This document shows positions 37,786 through 46,412 of a stretch of DNA of 64,000 bases, piece after piece (positions within the stretch are counted from its first letter, which is position 1; each line of letters starts with the position of its first letter). The DNA comes from an uncultured Luminiphilus sp. (GTDB lineage: Bacteria; Pseudomonadota; Gammaproteobacteria; Pseudomonadales; Halieaceae), in the NCBI GenBank assembly GCA_905182485.1, contig CAJJBO010000003.1:62001-126000 (forward strand). The letters are read 5' to 3'. The translations under genes and the position numbers were made by a program. The notes beneath the pieces were generated by a model. The model ran no database searches. It saw nothing but the letters and a program-made list of their open reading frames with translations, and was not told where the DNA came from.

Positions 37786-38648
37786 TTGCGCTCTGCCATC
37801 CGTGATCAACTGCTGTGTTGGCTGCTGAGACCCTGGCCGTTGTGGTGTGTGCCAGCGGTGCGTGCAGCCGCGGCGCCCGTCCCGCAGGTGGTCTCGGCCG
37901 ACAACGCCAGACAGTGCGACATGCAGCGTTGCGCGCCGCTCGACGGACCACCACCGCGGGTGGCCTAACATTTCCCCTTAACGTGTTCAGCTGGAATGTC
38001 CATAAGGTCCAGCAGCCAGCCGTGCTGGATGAATTCGCGGAGTTAGCCAACACCGCGCACTTAATGTTTGTGCAAGAGGCGGTACCGAGTCGCCAACTGC
38101 CCAGCCTCGCATTGATCAGGCCTTATGTCCCCGCTTTTGTTCCGGGCTACGTACAAAACGAGACACCGACAGGCGTCCTCACCTTAGCCAGGGCACCACA
38201 CCTCGTGCACTGTCACCTGCTCGCGCTAGAGCCCTGGTTGCGCACGCCTAAAGCGACCAGCGTCACCCTGTACCCGCTCGCTGACCGTCAGGAGATGCTG
38301 TTAGCCATCAATTTACATGCCGTCAACTTCACCTTCGGCGTGAGCGATTACCAAAACCAACTCGCCGCCCTGACTCACGCTGATCGCCAGCGCACGAGGG
38401 ACCCGTTATTTTTGGTGGAGACCTGAATACGTGGAGCCCCGGCAGGCAGCAGGTGCTGCAACACTTCACCTCCGCGATGGGATTTAGTGGCCGTGCCGTT
38501 TAATCCCGACCATCGGGTCACCGTATTGGGAAGACCATTAGACCACCTCTATGTCCGCGACCTGACTTGGGGGCACACCACTACCCGCAAAGTCACGACG
38601 TCCGATCACAATCCACTCTCGGCAACACTACTGAGTGATGACTCATGA
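37786..38648 (+). CDS. YafD-like endonuclease/exonuclease/phosphatase-fold protein, frame broken
   Basis: The core reads NVFSWNVHKVQQPAVLDEFA, LMFVQEAVPSRQLPSL, PTGVLTLARAP, LAINLHAVNFTFGVSDYQNQ, GDLNTWSPGRQQ, GRPLDHLYVRDL and finally TTSDHNPLSATLL. These are the catalytic segments of the EEP fold in the YafD subfamily (N, E, H, DxN, SDHNP). Indels near 38412-38418 and 38485-38495 split the C-terminal half. The N-terminus is also unclear: a frame from TTG 37786 reads RDQLLCWLLRPWPLWCVP and a cysteine-containing stretch RQCDMQRC, then must shift near 37965 to reach the core. Substrate unknown; the fold cleaves phosphodiesters. Confidence 0.65.
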
Positions 38649-39037
38649 CAATAAAGCGGTTCGTCGCGACACTTATCATAAGCTTACTCATGCTGAAGAG
38701 CCTTAGCGTAAAAGGTGCTGACACCACCGAGCGTGAGGTCCGTTTACTGATCGGTGCCGTCGCCGCGAGTCACTGTGATTTCAATCGCAATGGACGTCAA
38801 CACACGGCAGAAGAAGCCGCGGCGCACTTAGAACTTAAATACGCTAGAGCGGGAAAACACGTCGATTCAGCCGAAGAATTCATTACGCAGTTAGCAAGCA
38901 GCAGCTCATTCACGGGAAAGCCTTATCTGATGAGCTGTGGGGGTGGCACGCTGCCTGCAGGAGATTGGATGGTCGATGCGCTAGAGCAGATTCGTGCTCG
39001 CACTCATAGTCTCGATAGATCGACTGTTTCTGGCTAG
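38645..39037 (+). CDS. DUF5329 family exported protein
   Basis: A 130-residue protein whose ATG overlaps the stop of the YafD-like gene (ATGA). A signal peptide is evident (MTIKRFVATLIISLLMLKSL). The mature part has REVRLLIGAVAASHCDFNRN, HTAEEAAAHLELKYARAGKH, AEEFITQLASSSSFTGKPY and a C-terminal CGGG stretch, the DUF5329 pattern with two conserved cysteines that may form a disulfide. Function unknown; periplasmic location expected. Confidence 0.78.
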   Translation: MTIKRFVATLIISLLMLKSLSVKGADTTEREVRLLIGAVAASHCDFNRNGRQHTAEEAAAHLELKYARAGKHVDSAEEFITQLASSSSFTGKPYLMSCGGGTLPAGDWMVDALEQIRARTHSLDRSTVSG

Positions 39038-39074
39038 CCCCAAGGGGCCTCGAGGGTGGCGATGACGGACGCCG

Positions 39075-39536
39075 TCAGGCATCCATGAAGTACTGAACGT
39101 TGGATAAATGAGCTGCCTCATCGGGGGGTAACTTATCGGCGCCACACCATAATGCGCGGTTGGCAAGCGCCGTATCGAAGCCCTCTATCAAGGCGACAAT
39201 ACGCCCGTCTCGAATTTTAAAAATATGAATATACTGCTGATCGTAGCGGGTTTCTGCTCGCGAAAAGCCACTATTTTGCGCCATCGCAACGACCACCTCG
39301 CCAGTATCAACAATGACCTCATGGGCGGCACAGAATGTGATGTCGTCTGACTCCACACTACCGAAAACATGGGGGGTCACCTCTTCAAAAAAGCGATGCT
39401 TGCCGCGATAAACGCCCGACAAAACATGGTCCTGTGTCGGGCAAATTAAACAGAATTCTGGATCGATCAAGGCGTCAAGAGCGGGCACATCACCCGAGCG
39501 AATCGCGTCATAGAACTGGTTAACCATCTCACTCAT
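39075..39536 (-). CDS. SnoaL-like/NTF2-fold protein
   Basis: A 153-residue protein starting MSEMVNQFYDAIRSGDVPAL and containing FCLICPTQDHVLSGVYRGKH, VVVAMAQNSGF and HIFKIRDGRIVALIEGFD, the typical order of strands in SnoaL-like polyketide-cyclase/NTF2 proteins. It is distinct from the NTF2-like gene at 37.3 kb. It could bind a small hydrophobic ligand or catalyse an isomerisation; no substrate can be named. It is leftward, with three further leftward or convergent small genes behind it. Confidence 0.75.
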   Translation of the reverse strand: MSEMVNQFYDAIRSGDVPALDALIDPEFCLICPTQDHVLSGVYRGKHRFFEEVTPHVFGSVESDDITFCAAHEVIVDTGEVVVAMAQNSGFSRAETRYDQQYIHIFKIRDGRIVALIEGFDTALANRALWCGADKLPPDEAAHLSNVQYFMDA

Positions 39537-39601
39537 TGCAAACCTCTCCTCAAGAATCAGTAAACCCTAGCTGCCCGACATCCATCCTGTCACCGCAAAC
39601 T

Positions 39602-39952
39602 TTAGGTGGCCCGCAGGCTTTGCAGCCCGCGAATAATAAAATGGACGAAAGCAAGCCACAGCGTCACGTAGGCGAGAGAAAAACCCCACTGCCAACCCAG
39701 GTAACCCAACACCACCCCAATAACCGGCAACATGGCAAACCAATGCCCCGTTACCCAGGCTGAATGCTTCCAAGAGAAATAAATAGCGGCAATGGCAGCC
39801 ACTACCATGAGCACAGAAAAAACATCTTGGGCCCAAGGCTTCACATACATTAACGCACCCACAATCACCGCGGATAGCCCGGCGATGGCGTGTGTTACCG
39901 CACCCCAATCAATCGCAGACTTGCCCCTCGCAGGCGGTGGTACATCACTCAT
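39602..39952 (-). CDS. Hypothetical four-helix membrane protein
   Basis: The 116 residues include four hydrophobic segments (GAVTHAIAGLSAVIVGALMY, DVFSVLMVVAAIAAIYFSW, WFAMLPVIGVVLGYLGW, SLAYVTLWLAFVHFIIRGL), a small inner-membrane protein with a cytoplasmic proline-rich start (MSDVPPPARGK). I do not recognise a family. It lies 65 bases upstream of the SnoaL-like gene on the same strand, so the two may share a transcript. Confidence 0.6.
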   Translation of the reverse strand: MSDVPPPARGKSAIDWGAVTHAIAGLSAVIVGALMYVKPWAQDVFSVLMVVAAIAAIYFSWKHSAWVTGHWFAMLPVIGVVLGYLGWQWGFSLAYVTLWLAFVHFIIRGLQSLRAT

Positions 39953-39979
39953 GTTGACGTCCTTGGTGCCGGTGCACTC

Positions 39980-40447
39980 TCACGGTGACAGGTCACGAAT
40001 GTACCCCAGCACATTAGAGTAGTGCGTCACAGAGTTCCCCGTTGCTCGAAGCGCAGCGACTGCCTCGTCAGACACCGCACCGTAAAGCTCGATCGTGAAA
40101 CCATCTAAATGCGGTGAAACGGCCTCCAGATAAGCACCGAGATCTACGTTGTTGAGGTGAAAGAGTAAAGCCTCACTATCCGCATAAACCTCGGTCCAAA
40201 CAAACCCCAACGCATCATCAGGATCGGCATCAAAGGTATGAAGCAACATCCCTGGCTCACCGAGCTCAACCTTGGCATCGACGTCTCGCGATAGCGCCAC
40301 AACCTGCGCGGCGGCATTGGGTAGGGCATGTAATCGAGCGATCAAAACAAAAGGTGACGGCCCTGCGGACAAGGACTCTTGCTCACTGGCCGTGACAGTG
40401 GACGCACCAAAGAGCATCAAACAGAGTAATAATCCACGCAGTGTCAT
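39980..40447 (-). CDS. Exported antibiotic-biosynthesis-monooxygenase (ABM) fold protein
   Basis: Start chosen at the ATG at 40447 (MTLRGLLLCLMLFGASTVTA), which has AGAGGGG at good spacing; the ATG at 40456 lies too close to that site. After the signal peptide the sequence FVLIARLHALPNAAAQVVAL, FVWTEVYADSEALLFHLNN and LDGFTIELYG follows the ABM ferredoxin-like fold. Most ABM proteins are cytoplasmic; an exported member is less usual. A role in degrading a small reactive compound or heme-like ligand is possible but unproven. Confidence 0.7.
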   Translation of the reverse strand: MTLRGLLLCLMLFGASTVTASEQESLSAGPSPFVLIARLHALPNAAAQVVALSRDVDAKVELGEPGMLLHTFDADPDDALGFVWTEVYADSEALLFHLNNVDLGAYLEAVSPHLDGFTIELYGAVSDEAVAALRATGNSVTHYSNVLGYIRDLSP

Positions 40448-40638
40448 ACTGAACATCCCCTCTAATGACTGATTTCTGGCTTAGATGAACCGTTCTTTTC
40501 CTGAGAAACCCTCGCCACTGAGCGAAGCACACGGTATAAGCTGACACAGCCAAATCGTGGGTTTCGCCCTCCAAACCAATATAACACCCGCGGAAAATAC
40601 GCCAAACACACGATATCTCGTTATCAGGAGCGTGCATC

Positions 40639-41073
40639 ATGATCGTCAGCATCGGAAATTTCGGGGTCATTTTAGCGGCGATCTTGCTGTCTACCTCTGT
40701 GCATTATTTTTTCCTGCGGCACCTCAATGACGGCGGATGGCTGGCCACTCGCTACCCCCATTTACGGCTTGGCTATGGCGTGTTGGTCGCACTCATTGCC
40801 CACTCTATCGAGGTGACGCTGTTTGCCATTGCCTATCTTGTGTCCATTCGTCTGGGATTCGGCACGTTGGAAGGTGAGTTTACGGGCACGGTTGCGGATT
40901 ATGTCTACTTTTCCTACGCCGCCTTCACCACCGTTGGTTTTGGCGACATTACGCCCACGGGTCCATTACGCTTACTCGCCGGGGTCGAAGCGCTAACAGG
41001 CCTTGTCTTAATCACCTGGACTGCCTCCTATCTCTACATAGAGATGACGCGCCTGTGGAAGACTCAGCCTTAA
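40639..41073 (+). CDS. Two-helix potassium channel protein
   Basis: A 144-residue membrane protein with an N-terminal helix (IGNFGVILAAILLSTSVHYF), a helix around LGYGVLVALIAHSIEVTLFA, the pore helix and filter YVYFSYAAFTTVGFGDITPTG, and a final helix (LAGVEALTGLVLITWTASYL). TVGFGD is the K+ selectivity filter. No cytoplasmic RCK or cyclic-nucleotide domain is present. It is convergent with the DUF1653 gene, overlapping by four bases at the stops. Confidence 0.87.
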   Translation: MIVSIGNFGVILAAILLSTSVHYFFLRHLNDGGWLATRYPHLRLGYGVLVALIAHSIEVTLFAIAYLVSIRLGFGTLEGEFTGTVADYVYFSYAAFTTVGFGDITPTGPLRLLAGVEALTGLVLITWTASYLYIEMTRLWKTQP

Positions 41074-41297
41074 GCTTCCGGCAAGGACGTTATCAGATCA
41101 AAGCGCGGTACGTTGCCCTCTTGCGTGGTTACCTGCTCTTGAAACATCGATAGTGGACGAACCCAGAGCCCTCGCGCTCCGTATTCAGGCCGATAGACCA
41201 CCAATGACTCGCCCGTCTCTGAATGTTGTGCAACCCCGATGACGGTATAGGTCTGCCCTTTATAATGACGATAGCGGCCCACAGCGAGGTCGCTCAT
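41070..41297 (-). CDS. DUF1653 family protein
   Basis: This 75-residue protein has the DUF1653 pattern GRYRHYKGQTYTVIGVAQHSETGE, LVVYRPEYGARGLWVRPLSMF and PRFDLI. Its ATG overlaps the rdgC stop (ATGA), so it is translated with rdgC. The fold is a small beta barrel; function is unknown, although some members sit beside repair or recombination genes, as here. Confidence 0.85.
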   Translation of the reverse strand: MSDLAVGRYRHYKGQTYTVIGVAQHSETGESLVVYRPEYGARGLWVRPLSMFQEQVTTQEGNVPRFDLITSLPEA

Positions 41298-42196
41298 TCG
41301 GCTAAACCGCCAAAAGCCCTCACCATTGCGCTTTGTAGGCCTTCTAAAATCTCACAAAGAATCAAGAAATCAGCGTCCGCCCGGGCTAAGGGATCCTCAA
41401 TCAGCTCGTCATTGGCCTCACGAATGGCATCAGTAAACTTGAGACGACGAAAAGAGAGATCTTTATCGACTACTGCGGCAACACGATTACCCCACTCCAG
41501 AGCCAGCCGCGCCACCTGATGCCCTGAAGACAGGTGCGCGAGCACCTCCTCACTATCGAGCGGAACGCCCCGCACTTTGACCGAGCTTCCCTCCTCGCGC
41601 TGATCAATAAAGTCAGCTTCATTAGCCAACTCAACTGATTCGGGCACCGATTGGTGTAACAACCACTGAGTCATGACATGTGCTGGCGCCTTTTGCGTCT
41701 CTGGCAGTACCACCGGCAAATTACCGAGTGCTTCTCTTAAATGGTTCAGCACTTCTTCCGCCCGACCTGCGCTGCTGCTATCGACCCAGATCCAGCCCGC
41801 ACGGTCCGCAATAATCGCTCTCACCGAGGTAGAGCGAGAAAACGCCCGTGGTAACAGATCTTGTGTTACTTCGTCGGTGACCGCTTGTCGCTCTCGGCGA
41901 CTTACTTTACGCCCCTGTGCTTTGGCGATCTGACTACAACGCTCGTTCGCTTGCTCCCGCACAACCGTCGCAGGCAGTAACTTTTCTTCACGCTTTAAGC
42001 GCACCATCCAGTAGGGTCCCGCCGCGTGGACTAACGCAGTAGCAGTTTCATCGAGAGCGGGTACCCAGCCCAAACTGGTCGCCTGAGCGGGCGAACACGC
42101 AGTAAAAGGGCGGGACTGTAAACGTCTTTCTAGCTCTTGCGCATCGATGCCGAGACGGCTAGGTAAACGGTAAGGACGCAAAGAACGAAACCACAT
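41294..42196 (-). CDS. rdgC: Recombination-associated protein RdgC
   Basis: A 300-residue ring-shaped DNA-binding protein that limits RecA access. The opening MWFRSLRPYRL with CSPAQATSLGWVPAL and the segment EKLLPATVVREQANERCSQI match RdgC, as do VTDEVTQDLLPRAFSRS, WIWVDSSSAGRAEEVLNHLREA and the C-terminal LALEWGNRVAAVVDKDLSFRR. Length equals that of E. coli RdgC. It is followed by DUF1653 with overlapping codons. Confidence 0.95.
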   Translation of the reverse strand: MWFRSLRPYRLPSRLGIDAQELERRLQSRPFTACSPAQATSLGWVPALDETATALVHAAGPYWMVRLKREEKLLPATVVREQANERCSQIAKAQGRKVSRRERQAVTDEVTQDLLPRAFSRSTSVRAIIADRAGWIWVDSSSAGRAEEVLNHLREALGNLPVVLPETQKAPAHVMTQWLLHQSVPESVELANEADFIDQREEGSSVKVRGVPLDSEEVLAHLSSGHQVARLALEWGNRVAAVVDKDLSFRRLKFTDAIREANDELIEDPLARADADFLILCEILEGLQSAMVRAFGGLAE

Positions 42197-42307
42197 AAAA
42201 TAACACTTCCGAGTTGAGTGAAACGCAGGGCAGGCAGTGTATCGTAGTCTCTGCTTTTGAGGGTCGAGTTCACTTAATATCGCGTTCTGAGACAGGAGAA
42301 TTTGGCC

Positions 42308-42749
42308 ATGCGCTACCTACACACCATGATTCGTGCCGCTAATTTAAGAGCAGACGCTACACTTTTTTATCGATCAGCTCGGGCTGGTCGAGGCCTATCG
42401 TTATGAGAATGAGGCTGGGCGATTTACCCTCGTCTTTCTCAGCGCGCCAGCAGACCTCGACAACGCTAAAACACAACAAGCGCCGTTAGTCGAAATCACT
42501 TATAACTGGGACCCCGAAACCTACGACGGTGGTAGGAATTTTGGCCACTTGGCCTATCAAGTCGACGATATTTATCACACCTGCCAGCAGCTGATAGACC
42601 GTGGGGTCACACTCAACCGGCCTCCTCGGGACGGCCGCATGGCCTTCATCAAATCGCCAGACGGCATTTCCATTGAGCTATTGCAGGCAGGCCCTGCACT
42701 TGCCGAAGCAGAGCCTTGGTCATCGATGCCAAACCAAGGCAGCTGGTAA
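42308..42749 (+). CDS. gloA: Lactoylglutathione lyase (glyoxalase I), frame broken once
   Basis: ATG at 42308 with AGGAGAA upstream. The peptide MRYLHTMIRAANL has the first metal-ligand histidine. An indel in the region 42355-42372, next to a run of six T, shifts the frame, and the protein resumes as FIDQLGLVEAYRYENEAGRF. PLVEITYNWDPETY, FGHLAYQVDDIYHTC and SPDGISIELLQAG supply the remaining metal ligands (Glu, His, Glu). It detoxifies methylglyoxal with glutathione. Total is about 146 residues, within the family range. The break probably comes from the homopolymer. Confidence 0.87.
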
Positions 42750-42754
42750 CGCCA

Positions 42755-43456
42755 CTACTGTCTTAAAAAATCCAGTATCCAGCGCGCCGCTCGGGCTCCC
42801 TCGTGTTTCTCAGATACAAGGCTTTTAAGGCCCTCTGCAGCCCGCTCTTCGCCAATCATATCGTGGCGAAAAGACAGGATTGCTCGGGCATATTCAGGAG
42901 TGAATTCAGGATGCCCCTGAAGGGTCAAAATATGCTTCCCCAATACCATACCCGCCACCTCACAGTGCGCATTAGTGGCTATTTTTTTGGCGCCGGGCGG
43001 CATCTGCATCACTTGGTCCTGATGTGACGCCAACAGGCACAGATCCTTGCCGTCTGCCTGCCTAAACAGACTGTCGTCCACCGCATAAGTATTAACACCG
43101 ACCCCCCACCCCTTATTCGATTTTGCCACCGTGCCACCTAACGCTTGGGCAATCAGCTGGTGGCCAAAACAAATACCAATTAACTTACTGCGCGTCGCGT
43201 GCAGAGTGCGAACAAAGTCCTCGAGTGATCGGATCCACGCCTTATCGTCATAAACGCTGCTTTTGCTGCCAGTGATAAGAAAGGCATCTGCCACATCGCA
43301 GGCAACGGGCAGCTCTCCTGCCTCGACGTCCCAGGTGGTGAAGCGCAAAGCGTCATCTTGCTCTGTCAGCAGACGTGCAAACATGTCGGGATACTGCCCG
43401 TGCTCCGCCACCCACTCAGGCCTCACCGAATCAGTCCGTAAAATACCAATGTGCAT
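42755..43456 (-). CDS. Class I glutamine amidotransferase-like protein
   Basis: A 233-residue stand-alone GATase1 domain with LITGSKSSVYDDKAWI, the catalytic cysteine in KLIGICFGHQLIAQALGG and the histidine-glutamate pair in LTLQGHPEFTPEY. No synthetase domain is attached. Such GMP-synthase-like proteins include gamma-glutamyl hydrolases of polyamine or amine catabolism, but the substrate is not evident. It is convergent with gloA, with a 5-base gap. Confidence 0.87.
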   Translation of the reverse strand: MHIGILRTDSVRPEWVAEHGQYPDMFARLLTEQDDALRFTTWDVEAGELPVACDVADAFLITGSKSSVYDDKAWIRSLEDFVRTLHATRSKLIGICFGHQLIAQALGGTVAKSNKGWGVGVNTYAVDDSLFRQADGKDLCLLASHQDQVMQMPPGAKKIATNAHCEVAGMVLGKHILTLQGHPEFTPEYARAILSFRHDMIGEERAAEGLKSLVSEKHEGARAARWILDFLRQ

Positions 43457-44152
43457 AGCTCTGCCCTATCTCACACATTCACTTCGCGGTGGCGATGCGC
43501 TCGACCTTGGCCCGTGCGCACCAGCCTGCCGCAGCACTCAGCCACTGTCTATTAGGTCATGGCGTAGGGCTAACGGTCTCCCCTCAAGAGGGCGCTCAGC
43601 ACGCCAATGTAAACGATTTAAATAACGGAGTGCGAACGGTTCAGCAAAACGTCGACGTTCATCGCGTCGGCTGCATACCTTCTGCGGCTCGATCCGACCA
43701 GGCCGACTTTGCTGGGCCACCCGCTACCGCGCGCCATGGTACCGCCATTTGTTGTTGGCATCTTTAGAAAGGCACAAGATCTTTTTATGACCATACGGCG
43801 GGCTGCGACCCGATGCCATCGCCAGTGGTTGAGCCGCGCTGAGGGCTGTATCTATCGCCGTATCAGCGCGTAAAGTTGGGTCGCCATGATTCCCGAGCGA
43901 GGCGCCCCTTAATAAGGGACAGAACTCCGATTTCATTGCAAAGACCATCGACAATAGTCAACACTGGCACAGGTTCAAATGAGTGTTCCAAAATCGCAGT
44001 ATCAAAACGCTTACGGAGTGTCCCCAGTCAGTGCAACCCCAGTGGCAGTCGCCTTTCGCTGAAGCCAGCATGACCAGCGGCCGACGGCGCGTCAGGCCAT
44101 GACAGAGTGATGCCGCGCACGTCGGTCGGCGCTGTCTCAGTGCGCCACTCGA
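43457..44152 (-). other. Region without a clear gene; possible broken minus-strand gene
   Basis: About 700 bases with no intact gene. On the minus strand a frame from about 44027 to 43863 reads TLRKRFDTAILEHSFEPVPV and continues TIVDGLCNEIGVLSLIKGRL, which looks like real protein. Two further stretches follow in other frames: TLRADTAIDTALSAAQPLAM near 43880-43820, and one ending RPLALRHDLIDSG near 43540. A last piece ends WCARAKVERIATAK at 43482. Chained, they would give roughly 180 residues read leftward, upstream of the amidotransferase gene. No family recognised. It could be a decayed gene or one disrupted by several indels. Confidence 0.3.
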
Positions 44153-46369
44153 TTGCTGAGCGCTTTGCTACTGAGCGTCGGGGGTTGCCTCGCCGCCCAC
44201 GGCCGCGTCAGCAACGCCTGCAATGGTCGCTGATTATGTTGGTAACGGCGCCTGCGCTAACTGCCATGGCCAAGCGACAGCCGACTGGACAGATTCGCAT
44301 CATGACCTGGCCATGCAGGAAGCCACACCCGACACCATATTGGGTGACTTTGATAATGCACAATTTCACTATCATGGCGTGACGACGACGTTCTCTCGGC
44401 GCGGTGATAATTATTTCATCACCACTGATAACGCAGCGGGCGCACTCGAGACATTTCCTGTTAAGTACGTTTTTGGCGTCGAACCGCTTCAACAATATCT
44501 GTTGCCACTACCAGGTGGTCGCCTGCAAGCACTGGCCATTGCATGGGATACGCGTCCTGTTCAGGCTGGCGGACAACGCTGGTATCACCTTTACGAAGAA
44601 GAGCCCGTTCTGGCGGGCAACCCCCTGCATTGGACAGGTGGCTATTTCAACTGGAATACCAGCTGCGCAGAGTGCCATAGCACTGACGTTAAAAAACGCT
44701 ACAACGCAGAAACTGATCAGTTCGATACGCACTACGAACAAATCGACGTCGGTTGCGAGGCCTGTCATGGGCCAGGCAGCACCCACCAGCAGTTGGCGCA
44801 GAAAGGCGCGTTATCGCCAGAGCAAACCGGTTTTGAAATGAGTCTGAGCGCGCGCGGCGTATGGCAATGGCCCGAGGGCGCTCCTATCGCGCGTCGAACA
44901 GAAGCGTTAGATAACACGGTACAAATTGACACCTGTGGAAGATGCCACGCTCGTCGCAGCACGCTCGGTGACTACCACCCGGGCAGGCCCCTACTGGACA
45001 CCCACCGCCTAGCACTCATCGACACGCCCTTGTATTGGCCAGATGGCCAGATTCGCGATGAAGTCTATGTCTATGGCTCCTTCATCCAAAGTAAAATGCA
45101 TCAAGCTGGTGTCGTTTGCACCAACTGCCACAACCCCCATAGTAATGAGCTCATTGCCGAGGGTAATGCCGTGTGTGGCCAATGCCACACGACTGCGCAA
45201 TACGACACCACCTCGCACCACCGACACCCCGCTAAGAGTGCTGGCACTGCCTGTGTCGCTTGCCATATGCCAAGCCAAATTTATATGGGCGGATCAGACG
45301 GCCCAGCGGCAAGCGAGAATCACTTCCAATACCACCGGCAAGGTTACCTGCAACGCCTGCAACCAATGCCATACCGAAGAGAGTGCCGATTGGCGACGGA
45401 ACCGTGGTCACGGGGCGTGCGTTCACTGGTCAGCGAAATCACCCTGCGCGGGCATTTCATGCGGCCGATCGTGGTGATGTTCGTGCCACAGCCAGTGCTC
45501 TTAGAGACCGCCAATAACCAAGCCAATAGCGCCCTGTTGCGCGCCTCGGCAATCAGCCACCTCAACTCGCTGACACCCGCACGCACCGTTTCCTATTTGA
45601 GCCTCTGGTTGAGCAGCTCGGATCCTCTTATTCGCCAAGCAGCCGTCGAGGCCGCCGGTCATTTGCCTCCCGAACAGCGTCTGCGCATACTCACGCCCGT
45701 GCTAGAGGATCCTGTACTAGGGGTTCGCATGACAACGGCGGAACAACTCGCAGATCTCCCAGCTGCAAAGCTAAGTACTCAGGTAGAGCGGGTCGCTGCG
45801 CTCAACCAGGAGTATCGTGAGGCTCAGTCACAACACCTTGATATGCCCTCAGTATTGGCTCAATTAAGTCAATTTCAACTGGCGCAAGGAGAAACGCAGG
45901 AAGCCGAAGCGGGGCTCTTATCGGCGCTCAAAAAAAATCCACAATCAAGTGTCGCCAGAGTCAATTTAGCCGATCTGTATCGATCATTAGGTGATGACAC
46001 TGCTGCCCGGGCGATCCTCGAGGCAGGCCTAACACTCAGCGCAGACGATGGCGCGATCTGGTTCAGTAAAGGCCTCTTAGAAATTCGCGACGGCAACCCT
46101 GCAAGCGGGACTCAAAGCGCTCGAGACAGCCGCGAGCCCTCGAGGGGACCCCCGGCTATTATCACTACGTCCTCGCGGTGGCACAAAACGACCAAGGCTA
46201 CCCCGACAAGGCGCTATCTACCCTTGAACAGCTCCATCGCTTGGCCCCTGGGCAACCCAATGTCCTGTCAGCCCTCATGCAATACAGCAATATCGCAGGA
46301 GACAGGCCCGCTGCTGAGCGTTATCGAGAAGAACTGCGCGCAACGCTTAAAGCAGCCGGTCTACAATAA
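44153..46369 (+). CDS. Multiheme (probably octaheme) cytochrome c with TPR repeats, several frame breaks
   Basis: Seven CxxCH heme sites lie in one frame: CANCH, CAECH, CEACH, CGRCH, CTNCH, CGQCH and CVACH. An eighth, CNQCH in ACNQCHTEESADW (about 45351-45390), lies in another frame between two compensating indels. A lipoprotein-like signal segment RLLSALLLSVGGCLAA (from TTG 44153) is also in a different frame that must join near 44205. The C-terminal half has HEAT-like (LIRQAAVEAAGHLPPEQR) and TPR repeats. After an indel near 46100-46170 it resumes PDKALSTLEQLHRLAPGQPN to a stop at 46369. It is exported and presumably carries electrons in the periplasm; the partner is unknown. Joined length is about 735 residues. 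Confidence 0.82.
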
Positions 46370-46412
46370 CCGTCATTTAGACGCTACTCAGACACCATGC
46401 GGCCGCTTAGCG

